From NCBI GenBank assembly GCA_013396655.1, contig WBMV01009262.1, forward strand, positions 409,865 through 473,864: a stretch of 64,000 nt of DNA, written 5' to 3'. A program made the translations under genes and the position numbers. Positions 30,206 to 44,200 of the stretch are shown one piece after another. Numbering within the stretch: the first letter of the stretch is position 1; every line of letters begins with the position of its first letter. This DNA comes from Campylorhamphus procurvoides. Its lineage: Eukaryota > Chordata > Aves > Passeriformes > Dendrocolaptidae. The notes below the pieces were generated by a model, which was not told where the DNA came from, did not search any database, and saw only the letters and a list, made by a program, of their open reading frames with translations.

Positions 30206-33200
30206 CCCAGCAGCCATGGGAATGGTGTCTGACCCTTGTGCTAATCCCACTGGAGTGACTGGTGTTTGGCCTTGCTGGTCATGCTCTGGATGACCGTGGT
30301 GGCCTTGGCCCCATGTTGAGGCCAGATGCTGTGGGACAGTGTGTCCCCTCCCCCAGCACTGCTCCCTTGGGAGCACAATGGGCACTGAGACTGAGCCTGC
30401 CTCTGCCATCCCCGGGCAGGCAGCCAGCCTCTGGCTCTGCAAGCAGCCTCTGGAGCTATGTCAGCCTCCCAGCTTCCCTGGACCTGCCTGGGCAGGGGTA
30501 TCCTCTGCCTGGGATCCTCCCTGGCAGCATGGTCCCTGAGATGTCTTGAAGACAGGGTGTGCAGCTGGAGTGAGATGTCCCAGTGCCCTAGGACGTGTCC
30601 CAGGTCCACTCTGGTGTGTCCTGGCACGGGGATAGGGATGGGGATGGGAGAGGGTGCCTGAGAGCTGCAGGCACCCCCTCAGAAGGCTGTGCCTCAGTTT
30701 CCCCAAGAGTGGACCTGTGCTCTCTGTGGTCCTTTGGCACCAACTAAGGTCTCCCTGCCCCATCAGCCATCCCTCTCTGTACCCTCATGTCTGGACCATG
30801 CTCCCAGACAACCTATTTGCTGGGAGAATCCGTATCCCATTAACATTCCTGCCTTTTCCCTCTGCCACCTGGCAGCTGGGCCCTCCCTGCCCATGGGCAG
30901 GCATTTTTTGGTCTGGCCCTGCCTTGGCTGGGTGGGGGACTTGAGCATCCTCCTGCTTCCCCCAACATCTCCAGCAGCATCCTCCAAATGTGCCAAGGTT
31001 TGCAGGATGGAACCAGCTCCAAGCATCCTGGTGGCTGCCCCAGTGCTCCTGCTGCTGGGGTGCAGGGTGACATTGAAGGGGGGGTCTGGGGGTTCATCCA
31101 GTGCTCCATGTGCCTCAGTGGTGTCAGTCACTGCCTTTATTATTTGTGACACAGGCTGTTCCCTGCTCCCACAAGAGAAAAAAAAAACAAAACAGAAGAA
31201 AGCACAGGGCTGAGAGGAAACACCAGGAACATGGAGCAGATCTGCTTCCACCTCCCACTTCCCAAGGCTGCTCCTACGTGGGAAAGCCAAGACCAAGGCA
31301 CTGTGTGAGCTCTATGAGCATGACAGCAGGTTTGGGAGGCAGCAGCCACCACCCCTGGAGAGCACCACAGCCAGCACCAGAGAGCCCCCTGCTGCCTCCA
31401 TTCCTGTGGGTGGCTTCTGGGAGTTCTTGTCTTGCTTCTCTTTCAGCCTCTCTCCCACCATGGAAAGAAAATCCAGCATCTTTGGTTTGAGCTCTGGGAG
31501 ACCATGTGGGCCAGGCCTGTGTGGGCCAGTATGTAGGGACAACCTGCATCCAACCCCTGTCCATCCATCCTGAGACCAACAAGATGCCCCAGGGTGGGAG
31601 GACCCGTCTTGGGTGCAGGATCAGCTGGAATCCCGCGGGGACTCCAAAGTGGCTGGAAGATAAGAGGATGGGAATGCTGGGACACGCAGAGCGCTGATCA
31701 GAGGCTTGTGAGCCACACCCACCAGTGCTCAATAATTCAGGATCAGTCACCGAAGCAGCGAAGTAACCCAACCCTGCTCCTCCCATGGCAAAGGGAAGTG
31801 TAGCTCTTTGCGGAGTAGCTGGGCAGGACAGGGCTTGCCTTGCATGCCATGCTGCTGGCACATGTTGGCAAGGCACAGCTACCAACAGGGAGCCGGGAGC
31901 AGTTCCGGGGGAGTGGGGAGAAGTCCTGCCTGCCTGTTGGGGCTGGCAGCAGCCCTGGGGATGGAGCTGAGTAGGATTTCACTGCCATCCCCACCGTGTC
32001 AGGAGGTGGATGAGTGTGTGCCCGTGTAGAGTCATGGGGCAGCAATGGTTCAGGCAGAGGGAGACAGCTCAGCCTGCCAGCTCCAATCTTTTAATTGCTG
32101 TGTTTCTCAGATGTTTCCGAAGCATGATCCTGAGTTGGTTCCTCCAGGCAAGGATACAAGCACCAGCTGGTTCTCTTGGCTGTGGCTATAAATTCTACTG
32201 CCTGCACCCAGACCAGGGCAATTATGGGGGATCAGTAGTGTCAATCCTAAGGAATGAGCTGGGAACTACCTTTAATTGGGGTGTGCCAGCCTTCCTTGTT
32301 CCTCTGCTGCTGGTTTCCCCAGTGTGATGCTAAGGTCAGATCCTGTCCCGGCTGCCCATGCCAGCCTGGATTTCCTCTCTCCAGTCCCTGGGAAGGCACC
32401 GAGCTTGGGGAGTAGGTTCTGTGCTACCAGGGAGCTGTGTTTCTGGGAGTGTTGTTTGTGCAGGAGGGGTGGAGATCCCAGGCTCTGGGATGTGGTTATC
32501 CCTCCGTCATTGTCTATCTGCCTTGGAGTTGCTGGGTGTGGAAACAGAGGTCAGGCTCAATTTGTCTGAAATTTAAATCGCAGCTGGGCCAGGGAGCCAC
32601 GATGGGCAGCAACTTCAATGTGGGATGCTCTCTGGTGTTCAGGTCCTCACCATTCCATACTTTGCCTAGGACCTGTGAAGCTCCTCTGGCCCTGCAGCTC
32701 AAATTCATTGTGCAAGGTGATGGGCAGGGTGGTGGGAGGGGTGCCAGATTCCTGGGGACAGCACTGTCCCTGTGTGGGTTTGTTTGAGGTCCTCCCAGGG
32801 TGACATGCCAGCTCTTCCCCCAGACTCCATCCCATCCTGCCAGGCTTGCTGCCAGCTGAGCCTGTTCTGCAGGCTGTGGGCATGACTGGCTTGAATCAGG
32901 CATGCACACAGAAGGGAGGGAGGGAGGGGTCCCACCATCCTAGGGTACTGAGCTTGGACCTGAGGTCTGGTCTGAGTTTCATATGTAGGAATAGGTGTGC
33001 TTTGGCCCTCCCAGGAGACTGCTCCTCATTGCTTGTCAGCAGGGAGTGTGACCCATGGCCCCTGAAGGGACCCCAGTATTCTCCTCTGGGCTCCTTATGA
33101 AGTTTAGAGCATCTCCTGGGGCTGGTGAGAGCTGCCAGGGAGGTTTTGGCATTGGGACAGGGAGGCAGGAGCCCTGGGACCACGTCTCCCCAAAACAGAG

Positions 33201-33721
33201 TGGGGCTGCCTGCCTGAGGTTGTGGGGCTCATGTTGTTGCTGTGCTTCTGTCCCCAGGAGTCATGTGGACAATGTCATCCCAAAATCCTGCAGCTGTGGG
33301 GGATTTGGGAACCTGGGGATATGATACTTCTGTGGGTCCCAGTCTCCTGTACTGGCCTGAACCCTGGCTGGGAATAAAGTTCCTTATTTGTTGAACCCCT
33401 GCATTTGCATGTCTAAAGGTTGCAGGAGGATTTCAAAGCCAAAGATCCTACCTTTGTTGACTGGATTCTTTGTTTGCATGTGAATAGGTGCCTGTAGACT
33501 TGTTCATGTCACCTGAGCTGTGACAGCCTCCCCTCCTGCTCTGTCCATCCCTGCCTGTGAGCCTTAAGTGCCTCCAGCTCCTACTGAAACCTGACCTGGG
33601 CCTGTGGTGCTGGTGTTATTAACCCAGGAGAGGTGTTGGATCTAGCCTGCCACAGCTGAGATGGCTGTGGGATTATGGTTCCCTTCCCTCTTCCAAGATG
33701 CTCTCTGAGGACTCTGGGGAC

Positions 33722-34113
33722 AGGCTGGGTGAGTTGGGGTCCTTAAGCCTGGAGAAGAGAAGGCTCCGGGGAGACCTTAGAGCCCCCTCCAGTGCCTAAA
33801 CGGGCTCCGAGAGAGCTGGAGAGGGACTTGGGACAAGAGCCTGGAGTGACACGGCAAGGGGAAATGGCTTTACACTGACAGAGGGCAGGGTTAGATTGGA
33901 TATTGGGAAGGAATTCTTCCCTGTGATGGTGGTGAGGCCCTGGTGCAGGTTGGCAGGGAAGCTGTGGCTGCCCCATCCCTGGAAGTGTTCAAGGCCAAGT
34001 CAGATGGGGCTTGGAGCAACCTGGTCTAGTGAAGGGTGTCCCTGCCCATGGCAGCAGCGTGGAACAAGATGACCTTTAAGGTCCCTTCCAAACCAAATCA
34101 TGCCATCATGTTC
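33722..34113 (+). mobile_element. CR1 LINE 3' fragment (about 390 bp)
   Basis: Characteristic CR1 phrases are in order: AAGCCTGGAGAAGAGAAGGC, TTCTTCCCTGTGATGGTGGT, CTGGAAGTGTTCAAGGCCAA, AAGATGACCTTTAAGGTCCC. It is the longest CR1 copy in the window. It is 5'-truncated with no coding capacity. Confidence 0.93.
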
Positions 34114-35560
34114 CCTAAACCTCTGCAAATCTTATAGCCAGCTTGGCAGGGAAGGGTGCAGGGGAAGCCAAAAGGCCTGGCCAGGAAACTTTTGAGCTTG
34201 TTTGGGCTGTGTTTTGTCTGTTTCATGTCCAAGTAGAAGCCCACCTGGACCCTCAGCCCTTCCCCAGGTGGGTGGGTGGGTGGCAGTGGGCAGCACTGAA
34301 GCTGTGTCTGCTCTTTCAGACCCTCCATAAGCCAAGCAGACCCACGAACCTTGAGGATTTAAACCCTGCCAGCAGAGCTTGGCCCTGGAGAGCCACCATC
34401 CACACTACTGTTTTCCAGGTTGCTGCCTGTCCTCCGCTGACCTCATGAAGTGGATGTTTCCCAGGAGCGAGAATACAACCACAAGTCTTAAAAATAACCT
34501 GCTTAGCGTCCAGTGCTCTGTACAAAATAGGCCATGTTCCTTCTATTTAATCCTTAGGTACAAGGCAAGAATAATTTGGAGGAAAAACACAGCAGATGCT
34601 TCCAAGGGAGCCCTCAATGGATAGAAGGCTTCTCTCTAACCCCCACCCCTCACTGTGGGTATATAATAGTGAAGATAATAAATGTGTGTGTTTGAATGTG
34701 ATGGGGAAGGCACAGGGCTGTGAACTGGAGAGGGAGTTGATAACAGATGTTATTGACTTTTGGGAGCAGCACTGCCCTGATAATCTCCCAGCTGTGATGT
34801 GGGCAGCACGGTCATACTGGCTCTGTTTTACAGAGGGGAGAGGGTGTCATTTGCCTCTGAGCAGAAGAAAACATCATTTTCCCACCTCTGGATGGAGCAA
34901 GAAGAGAGTTTTGGAGGTGGGGAGGAGACATCCATCAGCCATCCCCTAGGGTCAGGCAGGCTTGGAGGTGCTAAGGCTGCCACTGCTGTGCCCAGTCCTG
35001 TGGGGCTGGGTGACATGGGGTGCCCACCAGCACACTGATACCTGTGGGTGCCCATGGGATGTGCCAGCATCTGCCAGCTGACACAGGGCAGGTGTGATTT
35101 ACTGCTCAGCAAAGGCTTGGCACTCTAAGCTCAGCTGGGAAAACTGCTGGTGTGGTCCAGGCAAAGATCCTGGCTCTGCTGCAGCCTTGGAGTGGGACCA
35201 CATGGGGTGCTTTTTTGGGGAGGGTTTGAGCAGTGGAATTTATCCTGGGTAAGAGGGGTACAAGTGGTCCACCGTGGTCCCTGAGGGCTCATGTCATTTT
35301 TCCCATCAGTGGTGTGAGAGCAGGATGTGCCCTGTGATGAGCTTTTCAGCTGGAGCACTGCAGGGTATTATTGTTGGGTCCCATCCTGAGCTCAGCACTC
35401 GGTTTTTCCTCTGCCCTTCGTCAGACAGTTTCTATTTAAGTTTTCAGGACTCCAGACTTGGGAAAATTTGAGCAAGAGCCCAGAATATGGTCCATTACCT
35501 CCAAATGTTGCTCAGCAGCTTAAAACAGGCCTGGCAAAGGAGCCAGCTGGGGGAAAGAGT

Positions 35561-36327
35561 GAGGCACCTCAGAAAAGGCACTTTATTCTGTTTACTTTTG
35601 CTGTACTGGAGTATACAGTGGAAAACTGTGCTGGCTATGGCTCTTTCTTCTCTGGTTTCAAGCTGTCCAGGTGAGCCCCGGCCATCCCTCCCCACTAAGG
35701 CCATCCTGCCTGTTTTGCAATGTCTCCAGGGCTCCCTGCAATTGGCTTGATGAAGCACACTGCAAGTAGAGAAAGAGCAAGGTGGGTGGGGACTCCTAAA
35801 TTCCCCTGGCATTGGCCACAGAGTTTTTTCAGAGCCCCTGCTCCAGTGTCTCAGCACACCTAGCTCTGGGGGACTTGGACAGCTTCATCCCCACCCTGAG
35901 TCAGCACAAGCTGCTCCTCATCCTCCCTCCTGGTGCCAAGAGCTGCAGCAAGCATTCCTATGGTGGACGGTGCTGCCCATGGAGGAGCCACCACTGGACC
36001 TACTCTGAGGGGACTGGTGCCATCCAATCCTCCTCAGCACATTAGGTGGTCCAAATGAGCACCCAAAGTCAGTGTTCCCCAGGGATGCTCATGTATTTTG
36101 CCTGTCCTCACTTGCTTATGCAATGCCCCGCTCCCCTGCCCAAAGCCACCTGGAGATGTGGGGCTCCCAGGTGGGCCCAAGTGGCAGCCCCTATATCCTC
36201 AGGGCCCTCCTGCATCTGTGGGATGCCAGCTCCCAGGGAAGAGGAGGAGAGCCAGGAGGAAGTCACTGGTGGTGCTGTGGGAGGGTCTTGACCCCCAGGT
36301 AGTCTCATGCCCCCGCACCTGAGCCCT
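35561..36327 (-). other. CSPG4: Probable CSPG4 3' untranslated region
   Basis: This is non-coding sequence between the CSPG4 stop at 36330-36328 and the AATAAA signal at 35587-35582. The end is inferred from the hexamer only. Confidence 0.4.
35582..35587 (-). promoter_or_regulatory. CSPG4: Candidate polyadenylation signal (AATAAA) for CSPG4
   Basis: TTTATT on the plus strand gives AATAAA on the CSPG4 sense strand, about 740 bases downstream of the stop codon. Confidence 0.45.
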
Positions 36328-38231
36328 TCATACCCAGTACTGGTTGTTTTTCAATGGGGGGTTGGAAGTCTGGCAATGCTGGAGGAATTCAGGGTCTGGT
36401 GGTGACCTGGAACCTCCACCCTGGGGTGGGGGACCTGTGCCCTTGCCCTCCACCGTGCTGACAGTCGTTAGAGGGATGCCTTGGTTGGGGTCTGTCCTCC
36501 GGAAGGTCTCATGGCCTGGCACAGCCCCGTTCTTGGCCTTGGAGGTGGGGGTGCCCTGAACATGGTGCTTCCCCGTCTTGTTGCGCTTGTGCAGGTAGAA
36601 GAGCAGGGGCAGGATGAGGGCCAGCAGGAGGAGGATGAGGCAGATGGGGATGATGATGCTGAACATGTTGGCCTCGATAAAGCTGAGGAAAGTGCCGCCC
36701 TCCACAGGGCTGGAGCTAGTGGTGGCACTGGGGGCCAGCCAGGCAGTGGGGGGCATGCCCAGCTCACTGGCACTGGGGCTGCTCTTTGCTGTGCCCTGGG
36801 GCATGGGGGGTGAAGGTGCCAGAGGGGCCGTGAGCAGGGTGATGCTATAGGATTTTGAGGCGTTGTAGGGCTCGATACCGTACTCCAGGGATGCTAGTGC
36901 CGGTGGCACGCCAGCAGCCACCAGTTCGAAGACGAAGCTGTCCCTCTGCAGGGGTTGGTGGGTGTCCCCAGCAACCAGCATCTCCAGTGCCACCAGCCCT
37001 TGCTCCAGCTCACTCTGGCTGAAGGTCTCGATCGGGGTGGTGGGTTGTCCTGGATCCCTGGATACCCTCACGAGACGGCTGGCATGGGGCGCCCTGCGGA
37101 TCCTGAAGACTGGAATGCTCTTGGTGCGGTTGGCCAGATCACTGGCATCAAGGACACTGGTGTCTAGGAGAGCTGTGGTGCCTCGGGGCCACAGGCTGCC
37201 TGCTTGGGTCTTCACTGCGGCACGGACAGTCACATTCACCACCCCAGTCCAGTTTCCTGCCCGCGACATGGCGAGGAACTGGAAGTCATCCTCAGGAGAT
37301 GTGAGGTCACTGAAGGTGAACATCACCTCCCTGTGGTCCAGCTGCTTCTGTGAGAAGCCCCGTGATGGCTTTTGGTTGACCAGTACTTGGCCAAACCTGG
37401 GGTCCCTGGTGATCCTGTACAAGATATTACCTGCCCCCTGTGGTGCAGTGCCCAGGAGGTGATGGTGGGACACAGGGGCTTTGTTCAGGTCTTGGGGCAC
37501 TTCCAGCAGTGTCGGGCTCGCAGTGGTGCTCAACACAGGCAGCACCTCAATCTCCAGTGAGGTCAGGGTGGGTGGGTGGTGGCCATTGGAAAGACTCAGG
37601 GCTATGGACCCTGGGGCATGGCTCCCAGTGGCAACGAACACCACGCGGCCAGCATTGACATCTGCTTGGGTGAAGTGATTGATGGGCTCCTGAGGGTTGT
37701 GTGCGCTGGCCAGGTGGCCGCTGAGAGGTCTCTGGAGGATGCTGTACACCATCTCCTGTGGAGACACCCACGGGTCTGCCACATCCAGGTACTCCTGGGA
37801 CAAAGTGACCACAGAGCCTGGTGGGACCTGTAGCACTTCTTGCCGCTTCACCACCTGTGGTGACCTGGTGCTGCTGGTCACTGTTATATTGAACGCTTCG
37901 GAGATGACCACCCCTTCTTGTGGGGGACGGACAGACTGCTGTTCCCGGGGCGAGAGCCAAGCCTTAAAACTGAAATGGTCTTTGGAGGTGCTGTCCCCTC
38001 CATGGGTATATGCTAAATGCCTTGCTGCCAGGTCTGACTGCAGGAAGAATGGCTGTGACCGTTCCAGAGGCACGCCGGCCACCAAGAGCTGTCCGTGAGC
38101 TGGTAGTTCTGTCACCAGGAAGACAACGTCATATCCAGCCCTCTCAGGGACCAGAATTTGGCTCAGGAGGTTGGAGGCATCCAACACTGAGGTGTCAACC
38201 TCAGCCTTCTGAGCCCTTGCGAGCTGGAGAC
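36328..38231 (-). CDS. CSPG4: CSPG4 coding exon 10 and stop (residues 1725-2358)
   Basis: This exon holds the last CSPG repeats, the membrane-proximal Ser/Pro-rich stalk, the transmembrane helix FSIIIPICLILLLLALILPL and following, and an 87-residue cytoplasmic tail. The PKC-type threonine in ETFRR is kept, as is the PDZ-binding C-terminus NNQYWV. The stop TGA is at 36330-36328. Confidence 0.97.
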
Positions 38232-41200
38232 CTGGGGAGAAAAGGGAAAACCAGGGATGAAAATCAATTTGGGGAAGTTGGTGAGAGTTTGGGGTGATGG
38301 AGGAAGTAACTGGATGCAGTTTTAGGTGTTTGACATAATATCAACCATGGAAAACGACACAGTGGTATCTTCTTCAGCCAAACAAGCCCTCCCAAAGGGC
38401 TGCTTTTTTCCATGCTTCTCCATCCCACCTTTACCTGCATTTTTCCATAGCTGAGTCAAGCGCTGGGGACACTTTTCCTCAAAGGAGATCAAGATGAGGA
38501 GGATGAAGGAATCCGAGATGGTTGTGGGAGTGACTATGCGGAAGCGGATGGCATCTTGGGCCAGCCAGAAGGGCTTGTCTGGCATCTCGTGCTGGTAGAA
38601 AATCAACATGCTGTCCACCTAAAAGTTAAAAAAATCCTCAGTGAGCTCCTGTCTTGACTCTGGGATAGAGCAACCCATCGCTCATTAGGTAAGAAATAGA
38701 GATTATCACTAGCCATGGCATGGTAGCCACCATGGAGAGCTCATAGTGTGTCTCTACCAGGATAAATTGTGGATATCCCATCCCTGGAAGTGTTCAAGGC
38801 CAGGTTAGACAGGGCTTGGAGCAACCTTGTCTAGTGGAAGGTGTCCATGTCCATGGCAGAACAAGATGACCTTTAAGATCCCTTCCAACCCAAACCATTT
38901 TGTGATTCCATGATGTTTCTGCCCAGCAATTGGGGAAACTGAGGCTCAGAGATAGGATTCAGCTTTCTCAGCATCCTCCAAGGGTGAGCACAGCACAGAG
39001 GAGGTTCCAGGGTGGGCAAACCTATGTGTTTCTGAGTGATGGAATAAAAGAAAACCTTTGCTGTGCTCTGCAAAACTTTGGCCCCATGGGAAAAAGGTTT
39101 TCTCAGAGCAGGGGTGAAACCATTGTGCTTGGCTCTTCCCTTCAGCAACAGCCAGGCTGGCTGGCTCTGCAGCAGAGAGATGGCCCAGGAAAGAGGATTA
39201 TAACTCCATCAGCCTCTCCTAGTGCTAAATCCAAGGTTGGGGTGGCAGCTTTTAATCCGTCTTAGCAGCTGTTGGCAGAGCTGGGAAAGTCACAGCATGG
39301 CTGGTGCCTCTGCCTGTCATGGCAGTGAGGTCAGTGGGACCCCCAGGTTGTGGTGGGGGTTGATGAAGGGCTGTGCTTGGGGTTCTGGGGTCCTGGAGGA
39401 GGTGAAATCTCACCTGGGCTTGGGTGAAGTTCCTGATTTCCTCCCCCTGTGAGGTGATCAGCCTACCGAGGCGTGGGGCTTGCTCAATGCTGTAGTACAG
39501 ACTGGTGGAGCTGGCAGGGCTGTTGCTCACTGCCTGCAGGTTCTGGCTGGTGATGGGCTGCACGGCACCTGGAAAACACATCCAGTATTGATTTCAAGCT
39601 GTCACCTTGCCACCCACCTGCAGCCTCTGCCATGGGCATCTCAGCAGTGCTTGGGCAGGGATAGGTGGTTCAAGGGCCCCATTTGCTGTTCCTCTGGGAG
39701 AATGGGGAACGTGCTGGTGGTACCCACCTGGGCAGATGGTGAGGCTCTGCTTCTTGGCCAGGCTGATGATGGGCTCTCTCTGGGCCCTGACGAGGAAGAA
39801 GTGCCCAGGAGACAGGTTCTCACCATCCCACAGGTCAAAGGCGAAGCCTCCTTCCAGGGCTCCTGTGGAAAGCATAGACCAGGGCATTTGCAGAGGGCAG
39901 AGGAGATGCAGCCCCCCATTCACTTGGCAGGGTTTGGACCAATGTGCTGTGCAATGGGGTTGGCATCCACCTTGACAACAGTGTCCCCATCACCCTGGGG
40001 TGGTGCAGGGGGACTGGGGCACCTCAGTTCTGCCCTACCTTGGTGCACAAAGAGGATGAGGCCATCGTCTATCTGGGCCTGGGTGAACGTGTGGACCGCA
40101 GTGCTGGGCGCCGACCTCAGCACGACCTTCCCGTTGGCCGGGGGCTGGATGGAATAGGTCAGCTCCTCTGCTGGGGAATCCTCATCCTCGGCCCTCAGGA
40201 TGTGGGAGCTGATGGCAGCCGTGGCACCTTCCCGCAGCTGGGGGAGAGGGAGAGGCTGTAACACCCCTGGGATCCTCCTGGCACCTCCTCCCTGTTCCCC
40301 ATCCCAGCTCAGGCAGGTTTGCTGGAGCACATCCCAGCCCAACAAGGGTGCCTTGTTCACGTGCCGGGTGATGCCTCAACCCCCTGGCCTCTTTCCAGCG
40401 CTGCATCACTGCTGCCGTGTTTGCCAGCATGTGCCACACAGCTGGGTCAGTGCCTCTGCACAGCCCCAATTCCTGCAAGTGGGACAGGGCGCAGCGCCTT
40501 GGGGCAAGGGCTGTGCCTTGGAGAAATTGCTTTGCAGGGGAAGGGATTTTAGGGAGGTCCACAAACTGCAGCCCTGTCTCTCCCTAGCTGGTGTTTCTCC
40601 TTGCTCCTGCTTCTCATAAGAGTACAGTGAGGCTGCGGCCTCTCCAGCAAACCCTCCAGGAATGACAAGTATGTGGATGAGTTCAGAGCCACTGTGGAAC
40701 TTCCCAGGACTGCTTCCCCCATCCAGCAGTGCCCACTCAACCTTAGGGACATTGCCACCCCAAAGCCCTGCTGTCTCTCATCTCCAGCTGGAGGCAACAA
40801 TTTTCCCTGCTCCTAACCCTTGTGCCATATCTTGATCTTGGCAGACCAACCCTGTGCTGCCAGACAGGTTCTACCCACACACCCCAGAGCTGCCCTTTGC
40901 CCTCAGGATGTCCTGAAACCATGGCATGCATGGATGGATCCACCTGGAGTGGAGGGGCAGGATACACTGCATCCCATGGCATCAAGAGCCTGGCCTGCAT
41001 CCTGGGAATCCACAAGACAACACCCAGGGAGGCGCTGGAGGAGCTGGAATGAGCTCTTTTCTGCTGTTTTCAGCTGGCCTAACCCAAAACATTGCTTGAG
41101 TGGGTGTGGGTGCCGACAGGGAAATGAAATCCCCCAGCAGTCCCTGTGTGATGGTAAGAGGCAGGCTGGAAAACACAGCTTTGGAGGGATGGGGTGGGGG

Positions 41201-44200
41201 AAGTGCTGCTGGCCACATAGCTAAGGCAGGAGCTTTGCTGTGTGTGCACCAAGTTTTTTGGGCTGCTCCCTGTCCCCAGCACCCACAGCAGTTGAAATTG
41301 CAATTGTACCCGGGGCTTGGAGCCAAGGAAAACACTCTGTGGGCAAAATAGGGGGCACTGGCAGCCCCAGGGCATCGCTGCCCACTGGGAATGGACAGCT
41401 GTAGTGGCTGGAGAAGCTCTGCTCCCTGCCCAGAGTCCATGCTGTGGGAGTTGACCCACTTCTCCATGCTCCTTGTCCTCCCTGAATTATTAAAGCCTTC
41501 CGCCTGGCTACTGCACTCGTTTGCTTGGGTTATTGTGTTTGTGCAGGCTCTGTGTCGCCTCTGCTCTCTGGGAGAGCGTGCTGGGAGGTGACGGAACAGT
41601 GCCGGGAGCGTGGCCGTGTGCTCTGCTGCAACACTGGGAGCCTCTTCCTTGGTGGCATCCAGCCATCCTTCCTCCACATCCAACCCCAAACCTGCTACTT
41701 GTTACCAAGAAGCTGCACTTTGGAGTACAGACCTATCCCGTTATCCCCCAGCCCTGCAAGGAGTTGCATTCCGGAAGCCTTTGTGCAACCCATCCTGACC
41801 TTTAAACGCTGAAGTCATCCCTCACCAGAACACAAACACAGCAGGGCTGGGCCTCTCCCATCACTCCAGCTCCAGGCAGGAAGCCTTTCCCAGCTCCAGA
41901 GCTCCTCTGGGCAGCTGTGGTTACTCCTCTCAGGGTGTGTGTTGTGTGGCCGGGGGGATCCCAATGAAAAAGCAGATGGATTGATGCCTATTTGTGGAGA
42001 TTTTTCTGTCTTTTCACCCTTTCTTTTTTTTAGTATGGTGGCTGGGAAAGAGGGAAGGCCGTGCTTCCTCTGTGCCTCTAGAATGGAGAAAACAGGCTGG
42101 CATGGGCCCAACACTCAAGGGGTTAACTTTTCCCTGGATTTTGGCCCAGGTGGGGCAGATCTAGAGGCACCACTAAATGCTTTATAAAAAGGATTTGCTG
42201 GGAAGTTTCTAAGGGCTGGAGGGGAAGAACTGCATCAGGCAGAGAGGTGGGGATAGGGGTATACACCCCCCTGAACTTTGCTGGTACTCCCCAGACTGGC
42301 TGTTTCTCGGGCTAGGCTGGGCAGCCCCTTCCCTTTGGGCATCTTCTCCAGAGCCCAGGCTCCCAGAATCTTTCCCAAAGCCACTGTGGGATGATCCTCA
42401 TGGAAGGGATTGCTTACCTACTGCCAGCCTAGAAATAGCCACCTACCACCCTGAGATGGTGAGGGGAGCTGTGAAGTGGGGGGATAATTGTGCTTGCCTG
42501 TTTTCCAATAAATTCTTTGCTGGAATTTTGCATTAGAGACCCTAAAATGGGACAGGGAGGTGTTGGAAGTGGGAACGCTGCTGAAGCGTGCGAGACCTCT
42601 TTGCTTCTGCCTTTTTCTGGGATGGGTGTGAGGTGTGAAAGCTGCCCAAAAAGTTGTTATTCCAGGCTGTGGGCAAGCTGCTGTCGGAGCTCCTGCCGGG
42701 AGCCGGGGGTGAGGAGGCGCTGCCTGTCGCCGTGGCAGCGATCCCCGCCAGCGAGTGGGACCGCGGGGCGATGCTCCCACCTCGCGGCCGCTCCCCGCAT
42801 CGGCGCCTGGGAAAGACGGGATGGAGAGGGTGGACACCTCGGTCTCCGCCTCTTCCAAAGCCTCTCCACGTCAGGGAAATCCGCCCTCCTTCCCCAGCGC
42901 CCATCGCCCGCCTCTGGGTGGCACCGCAGCTTCTCTGAGCCCCGGCTCTCCCAGGTGAGTGTCCAGGTGTGGAGCGCTGCCCGTGTCCCCCTCTTGTCCC
43001 ACCCTTACCTGCAGACCCGCGTTGACCTTCAGCCGCGGCCCCTTGGTGCTGCGGGGCAGGATGGTGACGAAGAGGGTCCTGGCTTGGCTCTGTCGCGATA
43101 TCTCGGAGGCGTTGGCCACGATGGTGAAACTGTCCGCTGGGGATCGGGGACCGTCCTGCCTGTACAGGATCTGCTGGTTCTCCACCTGCGGGGCAAGGAC
43201 CAAGTGACCCGCTGGGGAGGGCACCCTGCACCATATTCAGAGGATGCTGGCGACCCACCTCTCGCTCTGGGCATCCCTGTGGGGTGGATCCACAGCACAG
43301 GAGCTGGATCCCCGCAGAAAACAGACTGGGAGCCCAGTGGGTTCTGTGCCCGCATCCCCACCCTGTATCCCCAGGCACATTTAAACGCACCTCGGTTGTT
43401 GGGTCCACGGGGCAAACCCACCACCCCAAGCCCGTTCATACCCTTTGATGGGGACAAACAGCCCTCAGCCTCCCAGTGTGGCTGGGGGTTGGAGCATACT
43501 CCTTGGCTCTCCCCAAACCCTTGGGAAAGCAGTTTGGCACACAGATGGGCATATAGGGGTGCCCTACCTCACTCCAGGTGAAGCTGTGCAGCCTTCTGTC
43601 CTCGGCCTGCTCCCTTCTCAGGAGAGTGCCAAACCGGGGGGGCTCGAGCACCCTGAACTCCATACCCAGAGCTGGGTAGTAAGCATTGGGGATGCTGAGG
43701 ATGCCCGAGGAGAGGGTAGCAGAACCACCTTCTATCACTGTGATGTTGTGGACATCCAAGGGGACGTTGATGGGGAGCACAACCAGGCTCACTACCACCC
43801 CCTCCAGAGGGTCTGCACCACGGGCTGTGATGTCGGCGACAAACCGGTCACGCTCCTCATTGGACTTGGAGTGGAAGTAGAGGACTCTGCCGCTGTTGAT
43901 GTCCTCCTGGGTGAAAGACTGAATGGGGTCCAGGCTGGGCTGCTCATTCGTGTCCTGTCCGTGCTGAAGCATTGCCAGGAAGCCAGAGGCTGGGGGGCTG
44001 CTCACCAGGTAGACTATGCCTTGGGGAGGGATTTCTCCGTGGGTCACCTGAGAACATGAGTGAGACAAAACAAGAGTGGGAGGTCTGGTGCCTGCGGCTG
44101 GGCTGCTCCACAGCCTCCCTGCTGTGCATTCAATCCCTCAAGGCTTTGCTCTGGGATGAGCTGCAAGAGTCACCTTCTCGCTGAGGCCATGCCTGAACCC

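Larger units (their letters stand above)
29251..35560. other. Intergenic spacer between SNX33 and CSPG4 3' ends
   Basis: This spacer lies between two convergent genes. It holds the CCCATCC-type minisatellite (29755-30205) and one long CR1 copy (33722-34113). Several AATAAA and TTTATT hexamers occur without clear partners. No coding gene was recognised. Confidence 0.6.

Noticed and set aside
29631..30293. Plus-strand open frame of 220 codons rich in Pro, His and Ser
   Set aside because: It is translation of the CCCATCC minisatellite.
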